Source: Sediminibacterium sp.
Lineage (GTDB): Bacteria > Bacteroidota > Bacteroidia > B-17B0 > Aurantibacillaceae
DNA: 64,000 bases
NCBI GenBank assembly: GCA_030054095.1
Contig: JASGCO010000008.1
Span: 80,529-144,528 of the forward strand
Direction: 5' to 3'
Part shown: piece after piece, positions 8,767-18,900 of the stretch
Position numbering within the stretch: the stretch's first letter is position 1
How the letters are laid out: every line of letters begins with the position of its first letter
Notes under the pieces: model-generated
The model's input: the letters and a program-made list of their open reading frames with translations, nothing else
Database searches by the model: none
Told to the model about the DNA's origin: nothing
Translations under genes and position numbers: made by a program

Positions 8767-10863
8767 ATGTCAGGTTTTATTTCACGCATCTCTAAAAAGG
8801 GATTAATTATAGGAGCGGTTATTCTGTTATCTTCTTTTGGAGTAACAAAATATTTGTTCGACAAAAACATCATTATTCTGGATATGGTGTTTACTGGGTT
8901 AAATAATGCGCACTACAGCCCCTTAAAGGTAGATGACGCGTTTAGTGAAAAGGTATATGATCTCTACGTAAAACGGCTGGATTACAGCAAAAAATTCCTT
9001 TTACAGTCAGATATTGATGAACTGGCTCGTTACCGTAAGGAAATTGATGATCAGATTCAGGCGCAGAATCATATTATGTACACCCGTTCGGTAGAACTTA
9101 TTAATAAACGGATAAAGGAGAAAGAATCATGGTATAAGGAGATCCTTTCCAAACCTTTGAACTATAACGAGGACGGAGAATATGAAACCGACGGAGAAAA
9201 GGCGGTGTATGCCAAAACGGAAACGGAGCTTAAAAAAGAATGGGAAAAAATGCTGAAATATCAGGTTTTGGCCAGAATAGACGATTTGTTACAAAAGCAG
9301 GAGAAAGCAAAGGAAAAAAAAGACAGCGCCTTTACCCCACGCCCTTTTGACAGCATAGAAGTAGAAGCCCGTAAGAAAACGTTAAAAGCTAACGACGATT
9401 GGTTTAAACGTTTATATAAATTCAGTAATAAGGACCGTTTTGCACAATACGTGAATGCCATAGCCAAGGTATATGACCCGCATACCGAGTACATGCCTGC
9501 TAAGGATAAAAAGCGATTCGATCAAAGTATGAGCGGACAATTTGAGGGGATTGGGGCGCGGCTTCAGGCAACAGAAACGGGCCTTAAAGTTAGTGAAGTA
9601 ATTGTGGGGAGTCCCAGTTTTAAGCAGGGAGAATTGAAGGCGGGAGATGAGATTCAGAAAGTGGCTCAGGGTGCCGGAGAACCGGTGGATATTACGGGGA
9701 TGGATATGGAAGACGCGATAGAGTTGATTAAAGGAAAGAAGGGAACCGAAGTTCGCCTCACTGTGAAAAAATCGGATAATAGCATAAAAGTAATTCCGAT
9801 TATACGGGATGTGATTGAGATGGAAGAAACCTACGCTAAAAGTGCCGTTATCAACAATAACAATGCAAAGATGGGATATATTTATCTCCCCAGTTTTTAT
9901 ACTGATTTTACGCGTACTGGTGCCCATCACTGCGCCAAAGATATGCGGAAGGAAATTGAAAAGTTAAAGGCTCAGAACATTAAAGGTTTAATTATTGACC
10001 TCCGGGATAATGGTGGCGGCTCGCTGCAGGAAGTGGTGGAAATGGCTGGCTTATTTTTCGATAAAGGTCCCGTAGTTCAGGTAAAGGCCAGAAACAATTA
10101 TGTAAACGTGATGGAAGACCGGAATCCGGATGTGGTGTACGATGGACCGTTGGCTATTATGGTAAACCACGGTAGTGCCAGTGCAAGCGAAATTCTGGCG
10201 GCCGCTATTCAGGATTATAAACGCGGTGTGATCATAGGAACGCCTACATTTGGTAAAGGAACAGTTCAGTCATTTATAGATTTAGATCAGATGGTTATTC
10301 CGCAATTAGATACCATTAAACCGGTGGGCTCTATTAAAGTTACACAGCAGAAATTTTATAGGATCAATGGTGGGGCTACTCAGTTAAGAGGGGTAACGCC
10401 GGATATTTTATTGCCGGATCCGTACGAGTTTATTGATTTAGGCGAAAAGGAGATGGAGAATCCGATGCCGTGGGATGAAATCAGTAAGGCCAATTATGCC
10501 GAATTTAAAGGCATTGATTATATGGGGCTGCAAAAGAACAGTACCGCGCGTATCAAAAAAAGCCCTTCATTTGCGCTGATTGCGCAGGAATCGAAAGAGG
10601 TGAAGGAACGTAAAGATGATACAAAATACAGTTTGAACCTTGACAAGTACCGGGCAGAACAAAAACAGTTCCGCGAACAAAACAAAAAGTATGATGTCCT
10701 GAAAAAAGAAATCAAAGGATTTAATATGGAATTACTGACCGTTGATAAAGAACGCTTAACGGGCGATACAACCCGGTTGGGGCGCGAAACCCGTTGGGCA
10801 AAAAATCTATCAAAGGATGTCTACATTCATGAGGCCAGTAACATTGTTAATGATATGAAATAA
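8767..10863 (+). CDS. S41 C-terminal processing (tail-specific) protease, Prc-like
   Basis: A 698-residue periplasmic serine protease. The order is an N-terminal membrane/signal helix (about 12-32), a helical N-terminal domain, a PDZ domain around 250-345, the S41 catalytic core, and a charged C-terminal tail. The catalytic Ser/Lys dyad is S472 in HGSASASEI and K497 in TFGKGTVQ, with the 25-residue spacing of E. coli Prc. The family degrades or trims envelope proteins from the C-terminus. I start at ATG 8767, not the upstream in-frame TTG. The T9SS plug-protein gene follows after 6 bp, so the two are probably cotranscribed. Confidence 0.93.
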   Translation: MSGFISRISKKGLIIGAVILLSSFGVTKYLFDKNIIILDMVFTGLNNAHYSPLKVDDAFSEKVYDLYVKRLDYSKKFLLQSDIDELARYRKEIDDQIQAQNHIMYTRSVELINKRIKEKESWYKEILSKPLNYNEDGEYETDGEKAVYAKTETELKKEWEKMLKYQVLARIDDLLQKQEKAKEKKDSAFTPRPFDSIEVEARKKTLKANDDWFKRLYKFSNKDRFAQYVNAIAKVYDPHTEYMPAKDKKRFDQSMSGQFEGIGARLQATETGLKVSEVIVGSPSFKQGELKAGDEIQKVAQGAGEPVDITGMDMEDAIELIKGKKGTEVRLTVKKSDNSIKVIPIIRDVIEMEETYAKSAVINNNNAKMGYIYLPSFYTDFTRTGAHHCAKDMRKEIEKLKAQNIKGLIIDLRDNGGGSLQEVVEMAGLFFDKGPVVQVKARNNYVNVMEDRNPDVVYDGPLAIMVNHGSASASEILAAAIQDYKRGVIIGTPTFGKGTVQSFIDLDQMVIPQLDTIKPVGSIKVTQQKFYRINGGATQLRGVTPDILLPDPYEFIDLGEKEMENPMPWDEISKANYAEFKGIDYMGLQKNSTARIKKSPSFALIAQESKEVKERKDDTKYSLNLDKYRAEQKQFREQNKKYDVLKKEIKGFNMELLTVDKERLTGDTTRLGRETRWAKNLSKDVYIHEASNIVNDMK

Positions 10864-10869
10864 ACCTTC

Positions 10870-12210
10870 ATGGGGTACAGGAGTTCATTAACATTTCGCG
10901 GTAATTCAGCTTTAGTAAAGGTAATTGTTTTTGCAGGTGTGTTATTTATGCATGCCGTTACCTTGCAGGCGCAGGAAGAAGACTACGTTAACGATAAACA
11001 ATTACGGTATGGGGATTATATTTATGTACCCACCATCAGAACGGTTCAGTTTCATGAAACCAGTTGGGAATATGCACCACCTGTACTTGAATTTGGTTCC
11101 GGAAAGCAACTTGAACTAAGTTTCGATGATCTGGATAATGACCAGAAGCAATATAGTTTAAGTCTGGTACATTGCAATGCTGACTGGACACCAAGTGATT
11201 TAATGATTTCGGAATACCTTAGTGGTTTCTTTGATCTCAACATTCTTAATTTTTCGTTTTCAGAAAACACATTGCAGAAATACACGCATTATAGCGTGGT
11301 ATTTCCCAATGCCAATATGCAATTAACCAAAAGTGGAAATTATGTAATGTATGTTTACCGTAACGGCGATAAAAAGGATCTGGTGTTAAGCAGGCGGTTT
11401 ATGTTAACAGAGAATCAGGTAACGATCACATCTGTTTTCAGTCAAACGGCTGGTGGTGAGTCGCAGTTTAATAAACAGCACATTGATTTTAAAATTATCA
11501 ATACGGCTTATGACATTACAAATCCGTACGCGGATCTGAAGGTAGTTATCACACAAAATCACCGTTGGGATAACGCGGTTACGGGCATTAAACCAACGTT
11601 TATTGCTCCTCAGCAGTTAACGTATTCACTCGACGATGCCAGTACTTTTAACGGAGGAAATGAATTCCGTTATTTCGATGTCAGAAGTTTACGTACCTAT
11701 ACAGAACGAGTGAGGGATATATATAAAGACGATGAATTAAAAAACCATGTTCAGCTATTTCCTGATGATATCCGCAGTAATAAAAACTATGTTTATTATC
11801 CTGATTTCAATGGTAATTTTATGATTAAAAATCGCGATATGCGCGGTAATCAGGATATTGAAGCGGATTACGTGTGGGTGGATTTTTTTCTGCCATATCC
11901 GGTAGCTGAATCAGAAGGAAACTTTTATGTATTGGGAAAATTAACCGATTGGATGTTGACAAAGAACAATCGCATGACCTACAATACCAATAAAAAGGGG
12001 TATGAATGTAAATTGTATTTAAAACAAGGTTTTTACAATTATACGTATGTGCTCAAAAAGGATGATAATAAAGGCGGGGATGAAACGGTAACAGAAGGAA
12101 ACCATTGGGATACGGAAAACGATTACGCTATATACGTGTATCACCGGCAAAGAGGGACATATTTTGACAAACTTATTGCCGTAAAAAATATGAACAGTTT
12201 AAAGCGATAA
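10870..12210 (+). CDS. Type IX secretion system plug-domain protein (DUF5103)
   Basis: A 446-residue secreted protein: signal peptide to about residue 34 (ending LQAQ), then the beta-rich DUF5103 region with YIYVPTIRTVQFHETSWEY near the start and LVHCNADWTPSDL, both hallmark phrases. From family knowledge, Plug proteins of this type close the periplasmic side of the giant SprA translocon in the T9SS, while a C-terminal carbohydrate-binding-like half (FYVLGKLTDWMLT) is of unclear role. The window also has at least three T9SS client proteins, which is consistent. It lies 6 bp downstream of the S41 protease. Confidence 0.83.
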   Translation: MGYRSSLTFRGNSALVKVIVFAGVLFMHAVTLQAQEEDYVNDKQLRYGDYIYVPTIRTVQFHETSWEYAPPVLEFGSGKQLELSFDDLDNDQKQYSLSLVHCNADWTPSDLMISEYLSGFFDLNILNFSFSENTLQKYTHYSVVFPNANMQLTKSGNYVMYVYRNGDKKDLVLSRRFMLTENQVTITSVFSQTAGGESQFNKQHIDFKIINTAYDITNPYADLKVVITQNHRWDNAVTGIKPTFIAPQQLTYSLDDASTFNGGNEFRYFDVRSLRTYTERVRDIYKDDELKNHVQLFPDDIRSNKNYVYYPDFNGNFMIKNRDMRGNQDIEADYVWVDFFLPYPVAESEGNFYVLGKLTDWMLTKNNRMTYNTNKKGYECKLYLKQGFYNYTYVLKKDDNKGGDETVTEGNHWDTENDYAIYVYHRQRGTYFDKLIAVKNMNSLKR

Positions 12211-12268
12211 GCTTTATTGCTATAAGGCCTTTTTTTGAAGGTGCCCCCCGATTTAGCCTAAAAAAATA

Positions 12269-12276
12269 TAACTTCG
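12269..12276 (+). promoter_or_regulatory. Putative -7 box abutting argS
   Basis: TAACTTCG is one mismatch from TAnnTTTG and lies 4 nt before the ATG of the arginyl-tRNA synthetase gene. This would give a leaderless or near-leaderless transcript. Confidence 0.35.
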
Positions 12277-12280
12277 TGCT

Positions 12281-14059
12281 ATGATTAGTGCTGAACATTT
12301 ATTAAACAATGCCATTAAAACGGCATTAAACGCGGTTTATAATTTACAGATAGAGGAGATTAGTCTTCAAAAGACCCGTAAGGAATTTGAAGGGGATTTC
12401 ACACTCGTTACGTTTGCTTATACCCGCGATACACGTAAAAAACCGGAGGAAATAGGGGAGGCATTGGGCGCTTACCTGCTAGCCAATACCCCCGAAATAG
12501 TGAAGTATAATGTGGTAAAAGGGTTTTTAAACATAAGCCTGAGCGATGCGTTCTGGATGTTGTTTTTTAATAGTGTCCGAAGTTCAGCTCAGTTTGGATT
12601 GAAACCATCTGATAGCAGCGGGAAAACCATTATGCTGGAATACAGTAGCCCCAATACCAATAAACCGCTTCACCTCGGGCATATTCGTAATAATCTTTTG
12701 GGCGCTTCCGTAGCGGCTATTTTGCAGGCAAACGGGCATAAAGTTATAAAGGCAAATCTGGTTAACGACCGTGGCATTCATATCTGTAAAAGCATGTTGG
12801 CCTGGCAGCGGTTCGGAAATGGCGAAACACCTCAGAGCAGTGGTTTAAAAGGCGACCATCTTGTAGGTAAATACTATGTGGCGTTTGATAAAGCCTATAA
12901 AGAGGAACAGGCACAATTAATCGCGTCGGGAATGAGTAAGGAAGATGCGGAAAAGAGTGCGCCTGTTATGCTGGCGTGTCAGGAATTGCTCCGTCAGTGG
13001 GAAGCAGGAAATCCTGAGGTAGTGCAATTATGGAGAACCATGAATGGATGGGTATATGATGGTTTTGGTGTTACATACAAGGAACTGGGCGTAAGTTTCG
13101 ATAAAATGTATTATGAAAGTAATACCTATTTGTTAGGGAAGGAACTTGTACAGGAAGGATTGGCAAAAAGTGTATTCTATAAAAAGGAGAATGGAAGTGT
13201 TGCCATTGATTTAAGTGCAGAAGGGTTGGATGAAAAAATTGTATTACGTTCCGACGGAACCAGTGTTTACATAACTCAGGATCTGGGGACCGCTATTGAA
13301 CGGTTTAAGGAATTTCCGGAACTGAACCAGTTGATTTACACGGTAGGAAATGAGCAGGATTATCATTTTAAAGTATTGTTCAGTATCCTTCAGAAACTTG
13401 GCTATAGTTGGGCCAGTGAATGTTATCACTTAAGTTATGGTATGGTAGAATTACCCGATGGCAAAATGAAAAGCCGTGAAGGTACCGTGGTAGATGCTGA
13501 TGACCTTATCAAGGAAATGTATGAAACCGCCTTTTTGAAATGCCGGGATTCGGAAAAATTGAAACACCTGAATGAAGCAGAGATAAAGGAACTTTCAAAA
13601 ATGGTGGGAATGGCAGCGTTAAAGTACTTTATACTGAAAGTGGATCCTAAAAAGAAGATGCTGTTCGACCCTAATGAAAGTGTGGATTTTGATGGAAATA
13701 CCGGACCATTTATTCAGTATTCGTATGCAAGGACGCGTTCGGTTTTGGATAAGGCAGGAATGGCGCTGGATAGAAATGTAAGTATCACTTTGCATCCAAC
13801 AGAAAAGGAACTTTTAACAACGTTGTACAGTTTTCCTTCAGTTATTGAGGAGAGCGGACACCTTTATAATCCGGCAATTATAGCCAATCATTTATACGAT
13901 GTGAGTAAATTGTTTAATCGCTTCTGGCACGATTGCCCTATTCTTAAAGAAGAAAATGAAGATGTAAAATTATTCCGTTTACAATTGGTTAATTTATGCG
14001 GAACTGTTATTGCCAATGGTATGCGTTTATTGGGGATCGAAGTACCTTCCAGAATGTGA
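12281..14059 (+). CDS. argS: Arginyl-tRNA synthetase
   Basis: A 592-residue class I aminoacyl-tRNA synthetase that charges tRNA-Arg. An N-terminal additional domain (about 1-110) is followed by the catalytic Rossmann fold with SSPNTNKPLHLGHIRNN (HIGH motif), then the KMSKS-equivalent KMKSREGTVVDADDL, and a DALR anticodon-binding domain ending in the usual C-terminal methionine (PSRM). The gene is full length. It stands alone between the T9SS plug gene (70 bp upstream) and a strong terminator. Confidence 0.98.
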   Translation: MISAEHLLNNAIKTALNAVYNLQIEEISLQKTRKEFEGDFTLVTFAYTRDTRKKPEEIGEALGAYLLANTPEIVKYNVVKGFLNISLSDAFWMLFFNSVRSSAQFGLKPSDSSGKTIMLEYSSPNTNKPLHLGHIRNNLLGASVAAILQANGHKVIKANLVNDRGIHICKSMLAWQRFGNGETPQSSGLKGDHLVGKYYVAFDKAYKEEQAQLIASGMSKEDAEKSAPVMLACQELLRQWEAGNPEVVQLWRTMNGWVYDGFGVTYKELGVSFDKMYYESNTYLLGKELVQEGLAKSVFYKKENGSVAIDLSAEGLDEKIVLRSDGTSVYITQDLGTAIERFKEFPELNQLIYTVGNEQDYHFKVLFSILQKLGYSWASECYHLSYGMVELPDGKMKSREGTVVDADDLIKEMYETAFLKCRDSEKLKHLNEAEIKELSKMVGMAALKYFILKVDPKKKMLFDPNESVDFDGNTGPFIQYSYARTRSVLDKAGMALDRNVSITLHPTEKELLTTLYSFPSVIEESGHLYNPAIIANHLYDVSKLFNRFWHDCPILKEENEDVKLFRLQLVNLCGTVIANGMRLLGIEVPSRM

Positions 14060-14080
14060 TGTGACGAATGCCTGAAGTAA

Positions 14081-14117
14081 CAAATAAAAAAAGCGCCTTA
14101 GGCGCTTTTTTTATTTG
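14081..14117. terminator. Bidirectional intrinsic terminator after argS
   Basis: A perfect 17-bp inverted repeat (14081-14097 with 14101-14117) has a GCGCC/GGCGC core, a TTA loop and A7/T7 tracts on both flanks. It can serve both argS and the convergent GT39-like gene. Confidence 0.93.
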
Positions 14118-14128
14118 TGGAATAGATC

Positions 14129-15865
14129 TTATTGTACCGGTGGTACTGCTACCGCGCTCCCCGAGGGTGCTGAAGGAAGGGTTTGTGCTACTTCCGGCTT
14201 CCGTTCAAAAATAAATATTTTATACTGTGAGCGGGGAGGGCGATTAACCAGATCAATATTAGGGGCCCATACGTATTCGGTTCCGGTATCTAACATATCG
14301 GCGTAGCCTAACAAATTGTATTTTTCGTTACTGAATTTATCAAACCAGGGGAAAATAAGATTTTTGACATTTGGATTAGCCAGCCATGAAATAGCATGCG
14401 AATAGAAAACCAGGTATTTTGGTTCCGCTTTTTCCACATCCTTTATAAATTCCTGTTGCCACTCCTCCGATTTTTTTACGTTAAACTCTAAAAGCGCACC
14501 TGAACCTGCAAAACGGGACGGGGATATTTTATTCGTATAAAAGTACATTTGTATTTCCGTTCCAAATACAGCCAGTTTATCTTCCGGTTTCATAATCGTA
14601 TTCAGTTTATCCGCAATTACTTTTGACTCAGGAAAGGGATTTAAACCATATACTTCACGGGTTAAATTAGGACCATTTTTCGTAAAATAGTACCGTTTCA
14701 TGGTGCTGAGGTGCATAAGCGCGTACACTAACACTAATCCGAACGTAACATATAATGCGGTAGATTTCATGTTAAAACGGTCTTTCAGGATAATGTATAA
14801 ACTGTAAAGGAAAGCCCCCGCGCCTATACAGGCAGCAGGAACCCATTGTAAAAAATAATGCCCATAGAAGTGATATCCTGGCGCTACGGATAAGGCACCT
14901 GCAAGATAAAAACCAATGACCGACCATTTAATCCAGTTTTTTACCTTGGTAAACAATAACAAGGTAATAGGGCCAATACAGGATAGCAGCCATATAAACT
15001 TATAATCTTTGTAAATGGCTGGCCAGCTCATGTCCAGATATTGCATACCCTGGTCAAACGTGGTGGAAGTGGCGTATTCCTTTCGGATATCAAAAAACCA
15101 ATAATTGAAATCTTCCCATCCGCCGCGCATCTTTACAACCATCAGATCTATAGCAACAGGAATGATTATTGCCAGAGAATAAATGATAACTGCTTTCAGG
15201 ATAAGTTTATAGTCTCGCTCCTTGCTGAAAAAGTGATGGGCCACCACAATAATGCCGCCTGCCAACCCATAAAAAAACGAGGTTTGTTTTACCTCAAAGG
15301 TAAGGGCAAAGAAAAAGCCGCTAAGTGCCAAAGTCCACCATTTATTGTTTTCAATATAACGCACTAATGCGTAAATACCTGCTACCGCAAAAAGCGCCAC
15401 AATATGCTCCGATTGTATGGTGAATCCCGAAATGGATTTATTCATAGACAGGAATGCCCAGAATAATGCTACACCTAAAGCAGCGATGTTATTCAGCATT
15501 TTTCGGGCAATCAGGAACAGAAGAATGGTACTTAGTATATTGATAAAAATAAAGCCGAAATGCAGTGATTCTAATGTATAACCGAAAATAGCAACCATTA
15601 ACGCGTAAGAATAAAACACTCCGGGTAAACGTTGTGATCCTATGTCTTTAAATGGAACAGCCCCGTTAAGTATAATTTTACCGCAATAGGCATAAGAACC
15701 CTCATCCCTTTCAAACGGAACGTGTAAAAAGTTGGAACGTATAATAGCAATCAGGAAGATGATAATACCCAAGCCTGCCAGATATATAAAATCGGATTTA
15801 CCAAAACCAAAATACGTTTTGGTTTCAGGCGTTTTGGAAACCGTTGCTTTAGAAGGTGTTGACAT
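14129..15865 (-). CDS. GT39/ArnT-like polyprenyl-phosphate glycosyltransferase, membrane
   Basis: A 578-residue protein with about eleven hydrophobic segments. The first periplasmic loop contains FERDEGSYAY, the acidic D-E motif of GT-C enzymes that take sugars from polyprenyl phosphate (dolichyl-P-mannosyltransferase/ArnT type). A soluble C-terminal periplasmic domain of about 150 residues ends in a Pro/Ala-rich tail. Acceptor and sugar are not visible; protein O-glycosylation or lipid A/LPS decoration are the usual options. It is monocistronic, convergent with argS, and shares its terminator. Confidence 0.82.
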   Translation of the reverse strand: MSTPSKATVSKTPETKTYFGFGKSDFIYLAGLGIIIFLIAIIRSNFLHVPFERDEGSYAYCGKIILNGAVPFKDIGSQRLPGVFYSYALMVAIFGYTLESLHFGFIFINILSTILLFLIARKMLNNIAALGVALFWAFLSMNKSISGFTIQSEHIVALFAVAGIYALVRYIENNKWWTLALSGFFFALTFEVKQTSFFYGLAGGIIVVAHHFFSKERDYKLILKAVIIYSLAIIIPVAIDLMVVKMRGGWEDFNYWFFDIRKEYATSTTFDQGMQYLDMSWPAIYKDYKFIWLLSCIGPITLLLFTKVKNWIKWSVIGFYLAGALSVAPGYHFYGHYFLQWVPAACIGAGAFLYSLYIILKDRFNMKSTALYVTFGLVLVYALMHLSTMKRYYFTKNGPNLTREVYGLNPFPESKVIADKLNTIMKPEDKLAVFGTEIQMYFYTNKISPSRFAGSGALLEFNVKKSEEWQQEFIKDVEKAEPKYLVFYSHAISWLANPNVKNLIFPWFDKFSNEKYNLLGYADMLDTGTEYVWAPNIDLVNRPPRSQYKIFIFERKPEVAQTLPSAPSGSAVAVPPVQ

Positions 15866-15940
15866 AGTTAAATAAAGTTGCTAATATAAAAAAAAGGAAT
15901 GAATAAGAATTGAGGATGGTGCTTCAACGGCTATAAAGGA

Positions 15941-18900
15941 TTATTCAACTTCAAAACACATAAGGCAAATATCATCGGTTTGCTGATTGGGGCCTTTCCA
16001 GTTTAAATGGGTTTGTTTAATGTGTTCTTCCCTGTTTTCGTTGCTCATTCTGGCTAATTCAAGCAATAAGTCCTTAAATTTAAGTCGGCCAAACCGTTTA
16101 TTGGTATAATTTCCGAACTGGTCAATGTATCCGTCGGTGGTACATACCACCAGATCCCCTGGCTTCATAGCCATCATATGTGTTGTAAAATGATTACCGT
16201 GACTGATCTGGAAAGATCCTATGGGGAGTCGGTTCCCTCTTAACTCCATAATTTCCTGATCCCTGACAATGTACAGATTGTGCATAGCTCCACTGTATAA
16301 CAATAATCTGCTTTCCGGATCAAAATTGACACAGGAAATATCCAGCCCGTCTAAAATTTCAGTTTCAGAATTCGTTTGATTAAGCGCGTTGCGTATAGAA
16401 ATATTAAGGTATTCAAGTATATGGGCAGGGTCAGTAAATCCCTTTTCAGTAACAGCCTGTTGTATGGTGTTTGATGAAAGTATGGTTAACAACGATCCGG
16501 ATACACCATGCCCAGTACAATCGGCAATAGCTAAAATCAGGGATTGATTGACTTTCTGGAACCAGTAAAAATCGCCGCCCAGATTGTCTCGTTGTTCAAA
16601 GAATAATATGGATTTTGGTAACAGCTGTTTTAAGGTAAGTGCCGAAGGCATTATAGCGGTTTGGATTCGCTTTGCGTAAGCTATATTGTCATTTATATCT
16701 TTATTCTTTTGGGAGATAATATCTTTATACAGTATTTGCTCAATAATAAGGGATACAGATTCTTTTAACTGACGGATGATAGGCTTTTGTTCCGCAAAAT
16801 TATCCCGATTTCGCGACAGCATATTAATGGCACCAAAGAGTTTACCATTAACAAATACAGGTACACAATACACAGATCGCATTTTAACATTTAACCAGTG
16901 CTGATCATCGTCTGTCAGATTGGGTTTACTCTCCAGGTCAGGTAAATCATACTCTTTATTTTCTTCAAAGTATGGCAGAGTGGGTAGTTGAGCGGTGTAT
17001 ATCTGTTTGTTTTCTACAGATAGCGACATGCTGTCCATGTAATACAATTGTCCCATCGTGTTTCCGGGATTAAAGATCAGGAAACTGATGCGGTGAATAT
17101 TATCTATCCGGTTAAACAATAGCTCAATGAGATTTTTGTAAATGCCTGTCAGATCCGTGTTATTAATTAAAAGTTTTCGGGCTTCATTTAGTAATTCAAG
17201 GCGTTTACTGTTCTTTTCTATCTCTTCGTTTTTAGCGGCAATGATATGACTCTGTTCGTCTTTGGAAATAAAATTCTGAAGAGAAGATGCAAGATCGGCC
17301 AGGTATTTTACATCCGATTCTTCGTAAATGTTCTCCAGAAATGAATAAGTGCATATCAGACCAATAACGGAATCAGCATTGGAGATGTGCTTAAACATCA
17401 TGGTTTTAGCATTTATACAAGGTTGCTTAAACACATGTAAGAGATCGTAAACAGGAATAAAATCAACATCAGAGAAATTAATTATTTTTCCATCCAGCTT
17501 CTCCAGTTTTTCTATTTGTAATGGTGTAGCGGCAATGATTTCCCGGAATGAAATGGTATTATGTCTTCTGATGGAATAGACAGTTATCTCATTGGTTTTT
17601 TTATTAAATATGTTAATCGCGTATCCCTGAGCAAAACGGGATTGTGATATTGTCATTAGGAGTAAACGATGGAATAAAACATCACGTTCTTTAATGGAAA
17701 TGATTAATTGTTTAATCCGGTTTTGTTCTTCCAGATTCGTATTAATATGTTCAAGCTGCTTAGAGTACTTCTGTATTTGTTTGTTCCGTATATTGATGGC
17801 TTGTTTGGCGTAATATTGCGATACAAATGATGATAAAATTTCAGCAATGGCTTCTGTTTTTCTTAAGTCTTCATGGTTATAGGGTTCAGGCGATGCGGTA
17901 TAAACGCCCATAAAACCGTACCTGTTGGTTAAGGTCTGAATGGGTGCCAACAAAGCGCATGTAAGTCCTTCAATAGGTTGCTTAAATAATTTTAGGCTAT
18001 CATTTACCGGACTGTCAGGATCATAAATATAGAGCAACGACTGAGACTTAAAAATGAGTGTTTTCATTTTTTCAGTTACTTCAATGCTATAGCGTTTGAA
18101 CCCCTTTGATTTAAACCCTTGATAAATCAATAAGTTCTCCTGTTCCATATCAAGGATGTTAAAACTATAGCAGTACGATTTTACAGTAGTGGCTATGATA
18201 TGTGTCAGTAAGCGATTACATACATCTTCTATGTCTCTGGCATAAATAACATTTTCCTTAAGGATATTTTCGTATTGCAGTTCATTATTAATGTTTTCAA
18301 GTTTAGTAAGGTACAACCGGATCTCTTCATTTTTCGCGGAAATGATCTGTTTTTGTTCCTGTTGATTCAGGTTTGTAGATAAATAGCTAACTACATCATC
18401 TAATACGGAAAGATAGTCGGAAGTGTAAGGAGTATGGTCTTTTGAAAAAAGATTGAGGTAACCAAATACTTTAGTGTCTGTTTTAATAGGAATACTTAGC
18501 GCATGGTTTTTAGTATTAAATAATTTTGCATCCTGCAATAAGTAATGCGGAAAATTAGTTGATTCTTGAATAATCCGTGAACCACTTATCTCAATGCTGC
18601 GTAAGGCCCCTTCATCTAATGTGTAAGAAGAATAAAGAATGTTTGAGTTCAGGTGATCAGTCCCATATTGTTTTATAACCAGATCTTTAGATAAGAGTCC
18701 TAAACTAAAACATTCATAGGCCCGTCGGTTGCTATGTAGTTTTTTTAGAACACCCTCAGCCAATTGATCCTGATCTTCTGCGTTTCTGAGAATAATCTCT
18801 TTGATCTCATTTAACATTTTAAGATCGTTATTGGCTATTCTGAGTTTATCTTCTGCTTCTACCCTTAAGGTAATATCCCTGCATATGGCCTGTGTGCCGG

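Noticed and set aside
9412..9930. 172-residue minus-strand ORF inside the S41 protease gene
   Set aside because: It is a shadow of the protease; composition is that of an antisense frame and no domain is seen.
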